A stretch of 64,000 nucleotides of DNA from Panacibacter ginsenosidivorans (GCF_007971225.1 NZ_CP042435.1:2111501-2175500), one strand, 5' to 3'; counted from the stretch's first letter, positions 36,901 through 45,864 are shown. Notes: generated from the sequence alone by a model not told the origin. Program-made: numbers and translations.

Positions 36901-37216
36901 AAAATATGGCGGCGAAACACCATGGTTCAGCCAGGTTGATATGCGCATATTGCAGGACTTTAATTTCAAAGGCAAGAACAAAACACAAACAGTACAGGTA
37001 AGTTTTGATATTGTAAATGTAGGCAACCTGCTCAACAGCGAATGGGGTGTACGCAAGTATGCAACTACATCAGGTTACTTTCAGCCATTGTCTGTTTCAT
37101 ACAATAACAATGCGCCCACTTACCAGTTCGATCCTTCTTTGAAACAAACATTTATTGCCAGCCCGGATCTTATTTCCCGTTGGCAGTTGCAGGTAGGCTT
37201 GAGATATATTTTCTAA
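33977..37216 (+). CDS. TonB-dependent receptor with carboxypeptidase-regulatory-like N-terminal domain (Oar-like)
   Basis: 1079 residues from ATG 33977; a TTG at 33956 adds seven residues. A signal peptide ends at CANAQ. A carboxypeptidase-regulatory-like beta-sandwich domain spans about 25-110 (TATINGIVKDPKGQPLTGAT). A plug domain follows (LPTISRSSDDYLRLAPSASA, DAIDQIQVNLAPYDV), then a large barrel that ends in LQVGLRYIF with a terminal Phe. This matches the Oar-like receptors of Bacteroidota. No SusD-like lipoprotein gene is adjacent, so it is not a classic glycan-uptake pair. The substrate is unknown. Confidence 0.92.
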   Translation: MKYAQFLRRFTCLLLFVISILCANAQVTTATINGIVKDPKGQPLTGATVVIEYVDAGIRQTVITKSDGRFTVPNLRVGGPYKVSITHVSYQEAVSSDIFLELGLNNSLEFVLEERKKELEAVTVSSRSKVFDNKRTGASTNISNNIIKTLPTISRSSDDYLRLAPSASATYNGLSFAGRNGQYNNFSLDGAVFNNPFGLDAPTPGGQTSAQPISLDAIDQIQVNLAPYDVTQAGFTGAGVNTVTKSGSNKFTGTMYGFYRNEGMTGKKVDKETFEIPNLSQLQAGVALGGPIIKNKLFYFLSFETEQRTDAASAYVAQNSNNVGKPTTSRVLEQDLIDVSNILKTRFGYETGPYQNFTLDQKNYKWLAKIDWNINSVHKLSFTYNGLDASKDKPAHPSAIGRRGPDYTTLQFQNSGYEIVNKLNSFGAELKSNFSSNYANKLRLVYTTFRDKRNPFSEPFPVVNIDKYNTRYIVAGHEPFSINNRLNQDAFQATNNFNIFAKNHNITIGASYESFKFANSFNLTGYGPTLFWDSDIQTFKDSVPVGGALVFGAYPLDVDVNYAKNHAAADVWTWYYLTVAQGSLYVQDEWQTSERFRLTYGLRMDVPFYFNSSYSTPNLNSDGTFTGSYTTGDPTVPNNDDLTLFDANGNPVTNGVGKDLDNTKLPKSTPLLSPRVGFNWDVKGDKTLQVRGGSGLFTGRFPFVWIGNHIGNPFSFFYNATDRNFKWPQVWRSNIGTDVKSKFGTIYTFDVAYTKDVNAMMVRNYKLGTPTGTLNSGTGDDRKIYTANDQGTANTYVFTNTKVGYQFNFSFQAQQTFKKGLYAMIGYNFLVAKDASSISAEISSDAFDRNPILNNANEARLTPSLYGNKHRILAAVYKKFDYGKDKMYATTISLFANWTSGNRFAYVYGGDINNDGTSSNDLLYVPTDAEIDNMTFTPLTDANGNVQDQATQRNAFKQFIGQDDYLNGLRGQYTEKYGGETPWFSQVDMRILQDFNFKGKNKTQTVQVSFDIVNVGNLLNSEWGVRKYATTSGYFQPLSVSYNNNAPTYQFDPSLKQTFIASPDLISRWQLQVGLRYIF

Positions 37217-37284
37217 AAAATATTTCAATACAATTTTTGAAAATGGGTTTGCAAAATGCAAACCTATTTTTGTTTAATAGAAAA

Positions 37285-37368
37285 TTTTTTTGTTACAAGC
37301 TATAGTGCTTTGCGGCATCTGTTGTTGTGTCACTCACTTGTACGTTCCGGGTAATACTGAGCAATTTT
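37285..37368 (+). repeat. GTAC-core element 18 (single arm, TGGCATC-type flank)
   Basis: TTGTTACAAGCTATAG then GCGGCATCTGTT, a class II core at 37324-37343 and the inner TACTGAGCAA. It lies just upstream of recG. Confidence 0.85.
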
Positions 37369-37495
37369 ATCTACCCTATATACTTTACATACCTTATTTA
37401 CTCTTTCCCTATTTTTACCAGCATAAACACGGATCATAGAAACAAGACCATCCATACTTGACTCACCAATAGAATACCTCAAAGGCGTTGGGCCG

Positions 37496-39547
37496 TTGCG
37501 TGGAGACATGCTCAAAAAAGAACTGGGCATATTTACTTTTCGTGATCTGCTGGAACATTTTCCGCTGCGGCATATCGATAAAACCATTGTAAATAAAATT
37601 GCGGAGATAAACCCTCAAACAGATTTTATACAGGTAGCCGGCACTATAACCAGTATTGAATTAATTGGTGAAAAAAGAGGCAAGCGCCTTGTGGCAGAAA
37701 TAAAAGACAATACCGGTTATCTTGAATTGGTTTGGTTCCAGGGTATTAACTGGGTTGAAAAAATTTTACAGATCGGCAGTGATTATCTCGTTTACGGGCG
37801 GGTAAGTTTTTTTAATGGTAAGCCGCAAATGAGTCACCCTGAAATTGAATTACGAACTGCAGGCATTGCAGATGGAAAAAATTATTTGGAGCCCATTTAT
37901 TCCAGTACAGAAAAATTAAAAGCAAGGGCATTAAACGGAAGACAGATCGGTAAACTTACAGCTGCTTTATTACCACAAATTTCAGAACGTGATATTCCTG
38001 AAAATATTCCAGCATACATTGTTGAAAAGCTAAAACTTACTGGGCGTTATAAAGCCTTTTGCGATATTCATATTCCACGCAATATGGAAGATTATGAAGC
38101 TGCTGTAAACCGTTTAAAGTTTGAAGAATTTTTTCTTGCACAAATAAGATTGCAGTTAACGAGATTGCGTCGTCACCGCAGCAGCAAAGGTGTTGTATTT
38201 GAAAAAGTAGGAGAACTCTTCAATACTTTTTATAGTCAGTACCTTCCTTTTGAATTAACCGGTGCACAAAAAAGGGTGATCAAAGAAATACGTGCCGATA
38301 CTGCACAAGGACACCAGATGAACCGGTTATTGCAAGGTGATGTTGGCAGTGGAAAAACTATCGTGGCTTTGCTTTGTATGTTGCTCGCTGCGGATAATGG
38401 TTTTCAAAGCTGCATGATGGCACCTACAGAAATTCTTGCACAACAACATTACAATGGCTTAAAAGAATTGCTGAAAGATATGCCTGTACAGATTCGCATA
38501 TTAACGGGCAGCACCAAATCTGCTGAAAGGAAAAAAGTGCTGGCAGGCTTATTAGATGGAACTATTCACTTTTTGGTAGGTACGCATGCGGTGATAGAAG
38601 ATGTTGTACAATTTCAAAATCTCGGTTTTGCCATTGTTGATGAACAACATCGTTTTGGTGTGGCGCAAAGAGCGCAGCTTTGGAAAAAAGCAACCATCCC
38701 TCCTCATATTTTAGTAATGACGGCAACACCCATTCCACGCACATTAGCCATGACAGCCTACGGAGATCTTGATTACAGTGTAATGGATGAATTACCACCC
38801 GGCCGAAAACCCATACAGACAGTGCATCGCAACGAAATGCAACGTGCTGCCGTCATGGATTTTATAAAAACAGAAATTGAAAAAGGAAGACAGGCTTACA
38901 TCATCTATCCACTTATAGAAGAAAGTGAAAAGCTAAGTTACGAAGACCTGATGCAGGGTTATGAACAGGTGAAAAGTTATTTTCCGGAACCTCGCTATAA
39001 AATAAGTATGGTGCATGGCCGCATGCCTGCAGATCAAAAAGATGTTAATATGCAGCGTTTCATCAGCCATGACACCAACATAATGGTAAGTACTACCGTA
39101 ATTGAAGTAGGTGTAAATGTGCCCAATGCCAGCGTAATGGTAATCGAAAGCGCAGAGAAGTTCGGTTTATCACAATTGCACCAGTTACGTGGCCGTGTTG
39201 GCCGTGGCAGTGAAAAAAGCTATTGCATTCTTTTAACAGGCAGCAAAGTAAGCCAGGATGCGCGGGAACGTATAAAGATCATGTGCGCCACCAATGATGG
39301 TTTTGCCATTGCCGAAAAAGATCTGGAGCTACGTGGACCCGGCGATATTGAAGGTACACGGCAAAGCGGTGTGTTAAACTTTAAACTCGCAAGTATAGTC
39401 AATGATAAAGCTTTGTTAGATGTGGCAAAACATTATGCGCTTGAGGTGCTGAATGCAGATGAGGAACTTGTTCATGAAAAGAATGCCCCGTTAAAACAAT
39501 TCCTGTTATCGCAAAAGGGAAAAACAGCGTGGAGCCTTATATCATAG
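37496..39547 (+). CDS. recG: ATP-dependent DNA helicase RecG (start uncertain)
   Basis: 683 residues from the first standard start, TTG 37496. The wedge/OB-fold domain is at about 30-150; Walker A is at 281-288 (GDVGSGKT), DEQH is in IVDEQHRFG, and the later motifs TATPIPRTLAMT and QLRGRVGRG are intact. RecG remodels stalled forks and Holliday junctions. The frame continues upstream without a stop to 37427 and encodes SILDSPIEYLKGVGPLRGDM, the conserved RecG N-terminus, so the true start lies before 37454, yet no ATG, GTG or TTG exists there. An ATA or ATC start, or a mutated start codon, must be considered. Confidence 0.93.
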   Translation: MRGDMLKKELGIFTFRDLLEHFPLRHIDKTIVNKIAEINPQTDFIQVAGTITSIELIGEKRGKRLVAEIKDNTGYLELVWFQGINWVEKILQIGSDYLVYGRVSFFNGKPQMSHPEIELRTAGIADGKNYLEPIYSSTEKLKARALNGRQIGKLTAALLPQISERDIPENIPAYIVEKLKLTGRYKAFCDIHIPRNMEDYEAAVNRLKFEEFFLAQIRLQLTRLRRHRSSKGVVFEKVGELFNTFYSQYLPFELTGAQKRVIKEIRADTAQGHQMNRLLQGDVGSGKTIVALLCMLLAADNGFQSCMMAPTEILAQQHYNGLKELLKDMPVQIRILTGSTKSAERKKVLAGLLDGTIHFLVGTHAVIEDVVQFQNLGFAIVDEQHRFGVAQRAQLWKKATIPPHILVMTATPIPRTLAMTAYGDLDYSVMDELPPGRKPIQTVHRNEMQRAAVMDFIKTEIEKGRQAYIIYPLIEESEKLSYEDLMQGYEQVKSYFPEPRYKISMVHGRMPADQKDVNMQRFISHDTNIMVSTTVIEVGVNVPNASVMVIESAEKFGLSQLHQLRGRVGRGSEKSYCILLTGSKVSQDARERIKIMCATNDGFAIAEKDLELRGPGDIEGTRQSGVLNFKLASIVNDKALLDVAKHYALEVLNADEELVHEKNAPLKQFLLSQKGKTAWSLIS

Positions 39548-39596
39548 ACAACAAATAAATAGCAGCGGCGTTATTAATTTATTCCCTCCAATATCC

Positions 39597-39828
39597 TTTT
39601 GATACCGGCATTTTATTTACTATTAAGCTTTGGTTGTGTCACTCACTTGTACGTTCAGAACTTTATTGAACAAGTCTGAAAGTCAATAAAGTCAGAAAGA
39701 AGGAAAGAACATCGTTTAATCAGCATTGTCTTTCGGACATTCGGTCTTGCTGACTTCCCGACCAAACGCACAAGAGTGCGACGCAACAACAGCCATATAG
39801 AAACACAAAAGCAAGGCCCATAAAAATT
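39597..39828. repeat. GTAC-core element 19 (inverted doublet with nested repeat)
   Basis: Class II core at 39633-39652 with TACTATTAAGCTTTG on the left and class I core at 39768-39787 with AACAGCCATAT on the right. The loop is longer than usual and holds a second inverted sequence: CTGAAAGTCAATAAAGTC against GTCTTGCTGACTTC with CTTTCGGACATTC. The 358-bp gap between recG and the PKD gene holds nothing else. Confidence 0.87.
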
Positions 39829-39905
39829 AATAAATTATAAACGCAGTATTAAAACGTTGATAAAATATAATTCGTAACTTTTATAAATAAATTCAATTGA
39901 ACTTG

Positions 39906-42900
39906 ATGACCAGATTCTGCACTTGTCTTGTTTTATTGCTTGTCATACACAAAACTACCTTAGCCCAGTCCATGGAGTTTGTAGAAAACAAAGGTCAGTG
40001 GGATAGTAAAGTGAAGTTTAAAAGTGATATGGGTGGCAGTGCTTTTTATTTACAGCAGCATGGTTATAAAGTAATGCTGAATAATAAAGAAGATCTCCAA
40101 AAATTAGCGGCGAAATATTCCGGGCATTTTCATAACAATGAAGGCACCAGCAGCGTTGCCACAAAAATGGCGTTGTCGGCCGCCGGGCAGCCTGTAGTGG
40201 TACACTCACATGCTTATGAAGTAAATTTTGTTGGCTCTTCTCCAACTGCGCTTGCCATCCCCGATAAACCAGTAGATACCTATAACAATTATTTCTACGG
40301 AACTGATTCCAGTAAATGGGCATCCGGCTGTCGCATTTTTCAGGGCGTGACTTACAAGGATATTTATCCAGGTATTGATGCAAGATATTATTCAGATAAG
40401 GGCAATCTTAAATATGATCTTATTGTAAGCCCAAATGCAGACATTAATAAAATAGCATTGCGTTTTGATGGGGTGGATGGTCTTGCAGTAAAGAATGGAA
40501 ACCTTATTGTAAAAACTTCGATAGGAGAAGTTTCTGAGTTACGCCCTTATTGCTACCAGCTTGATGGAAAAGGAAGAGCAGATGTAGATGCAAAATATGT
40601 TATTGATGGAAATACGGTTCGCTTTAAGATCAACAATTATTCTAAATCTTCTACACTAATCATAGATCCCACTTTGATCTTTGCAAGTTTCACTGCCAGC
40701 ATAAGTGATAACTGGGGTTATACTGCCACTTATGATGGTTCCGGTAATTTTTATGCGGGAGGCATTGCATTTGCAAATGGTTATCCAACAAGCATTGGAG
40801 CTTTTCAGCAAACATTTGGAGGAGGCGTTAATGATGGGCCTCTAACTGGTGGGTATGACATTGCTTTGATAAAATTAAGCCCGAATGGTACCAGCAGGTT
40901 ATATGGCACTTATCTAGGTGGCAGTGGTAATGAGCAACCACATAGTCTTGTGGTAGATCATTCTGGTAACCTGGTTATAGCAGGCCGTACCAATTCAGGT
41001 AATTTTCCAATAAAGACTGCCACCTTCGGCAGCGGTGGTGGATTTGACATTTTTATTACTGTAATGAATTCTGCCGGTACAGCTTTGATTGGTTCAAGAA
41101 AAATAGGTGGCAGCAAGGATGATGGTGTTAATATCAGGTCAAAAGAAATTGGCGGGCCTTTAAGTATTACCCGAAATTATGGTGATGATGCAAGAAGTGA
41201 AGTAATTGTTGACGGCAATAATAACATATACCTGGCTTCTTGTACACAATCATCAGATTATCCCACAACAGCAGGTGCTTTCCAGGGCAGTTTTGGAGGT
41301 CAGCAGGATGGAGTAGTTATCAAAGCGAGTAATGACCTTTCTAATATTCTCCTGAGTTCTTTTCTTGGTGGCACTGGTGATGACGCCGCCTTTGTATTGG
41401 CACTAAATCCTACCAATAACAATATTTATATAGCCGGGGCTACGACCAGTAATGATTTAGCAGGGACGAGTAATTTTAATGGCCCTATCCTCTTCAACTC
41501 ATTTAAGGGAGGGGTATGCGATGGTTTTATTTCTCTAATAAATAATACCGGTACCATATTAACAAGAACTACTTATGTTTCATCAGGGGCCGATAATAGT
41601 GACGACCTAATATATGGCATTGATTTCGACCGCAAAGGTTTCCCTTATATAATGGGTACTACTACAGTACCTTTCCCGCTCGTAGGCAATCCTGCCTTTA
41701 ATACGCAGGCTACAGGCAAGCAATTTATCACCAAGATGCAACCTCTTCTAAATGGCATTATATACTCTACCAATTTTGGTAAATCAGGGTACAGCGTTCC
41801 TGATATTTCGCCAACTGCTTTCCTGGTAGACAGGTGTGAGAACGTATATGTTGCAGGCTGGGGTGGGGGAATTAATAAAGGTTCAGGATATCCTAATGCA
41901 GGTACGTTAGGTTTAAGAACAACAGCTAATGCCATACGCCCTACTTCTGATGGAAGTGACTTTTATTTTTTTATACTGGAAAAAAATGCATTGAGCCAGC
42001 TATATGGCACTTTCTATGGTAACATAGATCTCACTGCTGATGTTGGAGACCATGTTGATGGGGGCACCAGTCGTTATGACAGTGAAGGTATTATTTATGA
42101 AGCTCTTTGTGCTAACTGTGGTACCGTAGGAACATTTCCAACTTCACCTCCCGGCGTTTGGGGCCCTTCTAACCCTGCTCAAACAGGTGCCCAATGCAAC
42201 GAGGCTATGCTTAAAATTGCTTTTGAATTTGCCGGGGTTGGTTCTGGAATTCGCTCTGCTATTGCTGGTGTTCCAAGAGATACTTCCGGTTGTGTACCAC
42301 TTACGGTTGATTTTACAGATACCATTGCAAACGGTAAAAAATATATATGGAATTTTGGTGACGGAACACCTGATACCAATACAACCACCGCTTCCGCAAG
42401 TCATACCTTTAATAGTGTTGGCAGGTTTCACGTAAGATTGGTATCTATTGATTCAGCTACGTGTAATATTGCCGATACATCTTACCTGAATATAAAAGTA
42501 GGCGATAATAAAGCTTCTGTAAGCCTTAGTGCTTTAAAATTAGACCCTTGCGAAGCATTGCTCTACCAGTTTAATAATACATCCGTTGCTCCGCCGGCAC
42601 TTCCTTTTAGTGCAGGAAGCTTTGAATGGAGTTTTGGAGACGGTAATACACTTGTAAGCAATGCCCCTTCTGTTACCCATAGTTATGCAGCACCAGGTAC
42701 CTATAATGTAGCATTGCGTTTAATTGATACAGGCTATTGCAATTACCCGGATTCTGCAACACTTGCATTAAGGGTTGCAGACAATGTTGATGCATTGTTT
42801 GAAACACCTGCATCCGGTTGTGTTCCATACACAGCAGCATTCAATAATATTTCGATAGGTGGATCTCAATTTACCTGGAATTTCGGTGATGGCACTACTT

Positions 42901-43553
42901 CAACTGATGAAAGTCCTACGCATCTATATGCTACGCCCGGAACTTACACAGTAAAAATGGTGGCTACAGATCCGAACACCTGTAACAAGATCGATAGTGC
43001 ACAGCAAACAATAATTGTCAGTGCCTCTCCAACTGCAGCATTTACTTATTCACCGCAGGTGCCTAAAGAGAACCAGGAATATACCTTTACCAATTTTTCA
43101 AGAGCGGCGGTTTTATATAAATGGGATTTTGGTGATGGTGACACAATCATTACTACTAAAATTGACACAACCATAAAACATACTTTTAATGCTACCGCAA
43201 CTTTTAATGTTTGCCTTACAGCTTATAATGAGTTTGGTTGTGACAGCACTGTTTGTACACCTATAAGTGCCATTATTGTCCCTCTGGTTGATGTTCCAAA
43301 TGCATTTACACCAAATGGGGATGGAACAAACGATTTTGTAAGAGTGCGGGGGTTTGGCATTGAAAAGATGGATTGGCGAATTTATAACCGCTGGGGTACT
43401 ATGATATTTCACAGTACCACTCTAAAAGAAACCTGGGATGGCCGTTATAATGGAACAATACAGCCACAGGAAGTATATGTGTACGTACTGGATGTAACAT
43501 TTTCTGATGGGACCAAATACAGAAAAACGGGTGATATTACCCTACTGAGATAG
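39906..43553 (+). CDS. Large secreted PKD protein with T9SS type B sorting domain
   Basis: 1215 residues from ATG 39906. A signal peptide ends at TTLAQ. The N-terminal region opens with FVENKGQWDSKVKFKSD, a conserved domain of such proteins, followed by beta-propeller-like SBBP-type repeats (LGGSGNEQPHSLVVDHSGNL, LGGTGDDAAFVLAL). Four PKD domains follow with W-x-FGDG motifs (WNFGDGTPD, WSFGDGNTL, WNFGDGTTS, WDFGDGDTI). The end, VPNAFTPNGDGTNDFVRV with the WDGRYNG block, is the gliding-motility-type C-terminal domain that directs export by the type IX secretion system. Likely a surface adhesin. Confidence 0.93.
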   Translation: MTRFCTCLVLLLVIHKTTLAQSMEFVENKGQWDSKVKFKSDMGGSAFYLQQHGYKVMLNNKEDLQKLAAKYSGHFHNNEGTSSVATKMALSAAGQPVVVHSHAYEVNFVGSSPTALAIPDKPVDTYNNYFYGTDSSKWASGCRIFQGVTYKDIYPGIDARYYSDKGNLKYDLIVSPNADINKIALRFDGVDGLAVKNGNLIVKTSIGEVSELRPYCYQLDGKGRADVDAKYVIDGNTVRFKINNYSKSSTLIIDPTLIFASFTASISDNWGYTATYDGSGNFYAGGIAFANGYPTSIGAFQQTFGGGVNDGPLTGGYDIALIKLSPNGTSRLYGTYLGGSGNEQPHSLVVDHSGNLVIAGRTNSGNFPIKTATFGSGGGFDIFITVMNSAGTALIGSRKIGGSKDDGVNIRSKEIGGPLSITRNYGDDARSEVIVDGNNNIYLASCTQSSDYPTTAGAFQGSFGGQQDGVVIKASNDLSNILLSSFLGGTGDDAAFVLALNPTNNNIYIAGATTSNDLAGTSNFNGPILFNSFKGGVCDGFISLINNTGTILTRTTYVSSGADNSDDLIYGIDFDRKGFPYIMGTTTVPFPLVGNPAFNTQATGKQFITKMQPLLNGIIYSTNFGKSGYSVPDISPTAFLVDRCENVYVAGWGGGINKGSGYPNAGTLGLRTTANAIRPTSDGSDFYFFILEKNALSQLYGTFYGNIDLTADVGDHVDGGTSRYDSEGIIYEALCANCGTVGTFPTSPPGVWGPSNPAQTGAQCNEAMLKIAFEFAGVGSGIRSAIAGVPRDTSGCVPLTVDFTDTIANGKKYIWNFGDGTPDTNTTTASASHTFNSVGRFHVRLVSIDSATCNIADTSYLNIKVGDNKASVSLSALKLDPCEALLYQFNNTSVAPPALPFSAGSFEWSFGDGNTLVSNAPSVTHSYAAPGTYNVALRLIDTGYCNYPDSATLALRVADNVDALFETPASGCVPYTAAFNNISIGGSQFTWNFGDGTTSTDESPTHLYATPGTYTVKMVATDPNTCNKIDSAQQTIIVSASPTAAFTYSPQVPKENQEYTFTNFSRAAVLYKWDFGDGDTIITTKIDTTIKHTFNATATFNVCLTAYNEFGCDSTVCTPISAIIVPLVDVPNAFTPNGDGTNDFVRVRGFGIEKMDWRIYNRWGTMIFHSTTLKETWDGRYNGTIQPQEVYVYVLDVTFSDGTKYRKTGDITLLR

Positions 43554-43563
43554 AAATAGTTTT

Positions 43564-44598
43564 ATGAGGACGAAGAAGAATAAATACCTGAAAGTATTAC
43601 TTGCAATAACAGCTTGCTTTTGCATAGCTAAGTTGCATGCACAAGACCTGCACTTTTCCCAATATTTTAATTCTCCATTACTAATAAACCCTGCCAATAC
43701 AGGATTTGCCCCGGATGTAGATTACAGGGTGGGCATCAACTATCGTAACCAATGGGCAAGTATTACACCCAATCCCTATAAAACAATGAGTGCATGGGGC
43801 GATGTACAGTTATTCAACAATCGTTTTGATAATGGCTGGGTTGGTTTAGGGGGCTCATTGTTGCGTGATCAGGCAGGCAGTGGCGGGCTTGTCAGCACTA
43901 AAGGTTTTGGTTCCATTGCTTATCACCAGTTACTTGGACAAAACAGTCTTTTAAGTGGTGGCTTTAATGTGGGTTTTATAAATAAAAGAATTGATCTTGG
44001 TAAACTTACGTTTGACAACCAGTGGAACAATAAATTCTTTGATGTGACCATTCCAAGCGGTGAATCTTTTGCATATAAATCTGTTACTTATCTTGATCTG
44101 CAGCTCGGTTTAAACTATGCATATTTCCCTAGCGATAATGCTTATTTCAACGCAGGCTTCAGCGTAATGCACATTAACAGGCCGAAAGAATCATTCTTTG
44201 CAAATAACATAACAGATGTTCGTGTTGACCCACGTTTTACTGTATTTATGAATGGTAGCTATAAAGTAAATAATCAGTGGATAGTAAACCCAAATGTATA
44301 TGTAAGTAAAATGGGGAATGTGTGGGAAACCGTTGCAGGTCTTAATGCGCACTATAATCTTAGTGGCGATGGAAGCTCTCAATTGATTGGCGGCATATAC
44401 TTACGTCTTAAAGACTCATTTATTCCTATGTTCGGCTATCAATGGAACACACTTGCCGTTACGGTAAGTTATGATGCCACCAGTTCTACACTTGGCAGTT
44501 ATAACCAAACACGTGGTGCCTACGAATTGTCGATTGTGAAAAGCGGTTTCTTTAGTCCAGGTGGAAAAAATTTAAAATGTCCAACAGTAGGTTTTTAA
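43564..44598 (+). CDS. PorP/SprF-family type IX secretion membrane protein
   Basis: 344 residues with a signal peptide (ending KLHAQ). The hallmark opening QDLHFSQYFNSPLLINPANT is followed by GYRVGINYRNQW-like sequence and alternating barrel strands. PorP/SprF proteins are outer-membrane barrels that, for type B cargo, sit next to the cargo gene and are needed for its surface display. It starts 10 bp after the PKD protein's stop, so the two form a cargo and partner operon closed by a strong terminator. Confidence 0.95.
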   Translation: MRTKKNKYLKVLLAITACFCIAKLHAQDLHFSQYFNSPLLINPANTGFAPDVDYRVGINYRNQWASITPNPYKTMSAWGDVQLFNNRFDNGWVGLGGSLLRDQAGSGGLVSTKGFGSIAYHQLLGQNSLLSGGFNVGFINKRIDLGKLTFDNQWNNKFFDVTIPSGESFAYKSVTYLDLQLGLNYAYFPSDNAYFNAGFSVMHINRPKESFFANNITDVRVDPRFTVFMNGSYKVNNQWIVNPNVYVSKMGNVWETVAGLNAHYNLSGDGSSQLIGGIYLRLKDSFIPMFGYQWNTLAVTVSYDATSSTLGSYNQTRGAYELSIVKSGFFSPGGKNLKCPTVGF

Positions 44599-44634
44599 AA
44601 AAATATCCCGGAACATTCCGGGATATTTTTTAAA
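44599..44634 (+). terminator. Terminator of the PKD/SprF operon
   Basis: AAAATATCCCGGAA and TTCCGGGATATTTT around a two-base centre, then TTT. Confidence 0.93.
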
Positions 44635-44683
44635 CGGAATTGATATATGTAGAGTAGTAATTATATTGGCCCTTCAAAAATTT

Positions 44684-44742
44684 TTCATAGCATCTTTTCT
44701 TGCGTCGCACTCTTGTACTTTAAACCAATAGGCAGCAATAAA
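44684..44742 (+). repeat. GTAC-core element 20 (single arm)
   Basis: CATAGCATC before a class I core at 44699-44718 and GGCAGCAATAAAGC after it, in a convergent gap. Confidence 0.82.
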
Positions 44743-44767
44743 GCGTTTCTAAGATCAATATTTTTCT

Positions 44768-45559
44768 TTACAGATCATCAATTTCAAGGTGGTCATCGTC
44801 AGGTCTTATTTTTATTTTGTAGCCATCTTTTTTATAATACCTGCTGTATTTATCAGCAATATCTTTTGGCTGTGTTTTACCATTGATAATAAGATCTCCA
44901 TCTTTTGTCCATTCTACTGTGTAGCCTTTCTTTTTATCTATCAATCCATCTTTTTCCAAAGCATTGGTAAAATCTTTCAAATCCTGCAGTTCCTGCTTTG
45001 CTTTTTCAATTTCCTTTTTTGCGCCTTGCATGGCGTTCTCAATTTGCTGTTTGAATTGGGTGCTGTTTAGTTTCAGTTGCATCTCTTTCATTTCGTTTTG
45101 AAGTTTTTGCATGTCAACTTTTTTAATTTCCTCCTGTGCTTCTTTAAGGGATTGTTGTACTTCGATATTTATTTTATTAAAATCAACTTTCTTCAGTTCT
45201 TCCTGCACTTCTTTATTTATTTTATCAAAATCTACCTGCTTTAATTGTGCTTGTACATCTTTACTTATTTTTTCAAAATCAACCTGGGCAAGGGCTTCTT
45301 TTACGTTTTTTGAAATTTCTATATCAAGGTCTTTCAGGTGCAGATCCAGTTCTTTCATTGCTTCATCCAGTTGCTTCATTCTAAATTCATTCTTATCATT
45401 ATTGCGTTGCTTTGGTACAATGGTATCTCCTGTTGACTGCCTGCGTGTTGAGTCATTTTTTTTGTCTTTATCATCTGTCTGCCAGGCAGCAGCAGTAATA
45501 ACAATGACAGACAAACCAGCCAATATAAGGCCTTTGGGATTCTTGAATACATTTCTCAT
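44768..45559 (-). CDS. Membrane-anchored coiled-coil protein with 16-residue repeats
   Basis: 263 residues. A hydrophobic helix at about 9-27 (GLILAGLSVIVITAAAW) anchors it or acts as a signal peptide. From about 95 to 165 it consists of near-identical 16-residue units: QVDFEKISKDVQAQLK, QVDFDKINKEVQEELK and KVDFNKINIEVQQSLK, then more irregular helix. Charge is high (mostly Lys and Glu). The C-terminal 60 residues form a separate small domain (YTVEWTKDGDLIINGKTQP). It probably forms a long helix in the periplasm. Two tandem dyads precede the gene. No family is recognised. Confidence 0.75.
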   Translation of the reverse strand: MRNVFKNPKGLILAGLSVIVITAAAWQTDDKDKKNDSTRRQSTGDTIVPKQRNNDKNEFRMKQLDEAMKELDLHLKDLDIEISKNVKEALAQVDFEKISKDVQAQLKQVDFDKINKEVQEELKKVDFNKINIEVQQSLKEAQEEIKKVDMQKLQNEMKEMQLKLNSTQFKQQIENAMQGAKKEIEKAKQELQDLKDFTNALEKDGLIDKKKGYTVEWTKDGDLIINGKTQPKDIADKYSRYYKKDGYKIKIRPDDDHLEIDDL

Positions 45560-45590
45560 TTTTTTGATTTTATAATGTGGGAATTCATTT

Positions 45591-45628
45591 TACGAATTTG
45601 TTCGTATAAAAATACGATGTGATTCGTA
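45591..45628 (-). promoter_or_regulatory. Two tandem operator-like dyads
   Basis: TACGAA-TTTG-TTCGTA at 45591-45606 and TACGAT-GTGA-TTCGTA at 45613-45628, with centres 22 bp apart (two helical turns). They are 32 bp before the start of the coiled-coil gene. Likely a regulator binding site; the protein is unknown. Confidence 0.55.
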
Positions 45629-45781
45629 GATTGTTGCGCCAGGCATACCTGATTTTAAAAAATTTAACATTTGACAGCTCTAATAATTAGTAAAATGCTA
45701 TTAAAATGTGGTGTCTAAAATGACTACTGTTACTATAAAGAAATAATGAAAATAAGAAGATGAAAGAAATAGAGACTGAAA

Positions 45782-45857
45782 TTGAATAAAGAGCAGAAAG
45801 GTAAAGTGCTTGCGACGCAACAGGTGATGCTATGAAAAGATTTGCTTGTATCAAAAG
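45782..45857 (-). repeat. GTAC-core element 21 (single arm, TGGCATC-type flank)
   Basis: A degenerate class I core at 45801-45821 followed by AGGTGATGCTATGAAAAG. With the dyads at 45591-45628 it is all that is visible in this 305-bp gap. Confidence 0.75.
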
Positions 45858-45864
45858 AAAAAAA

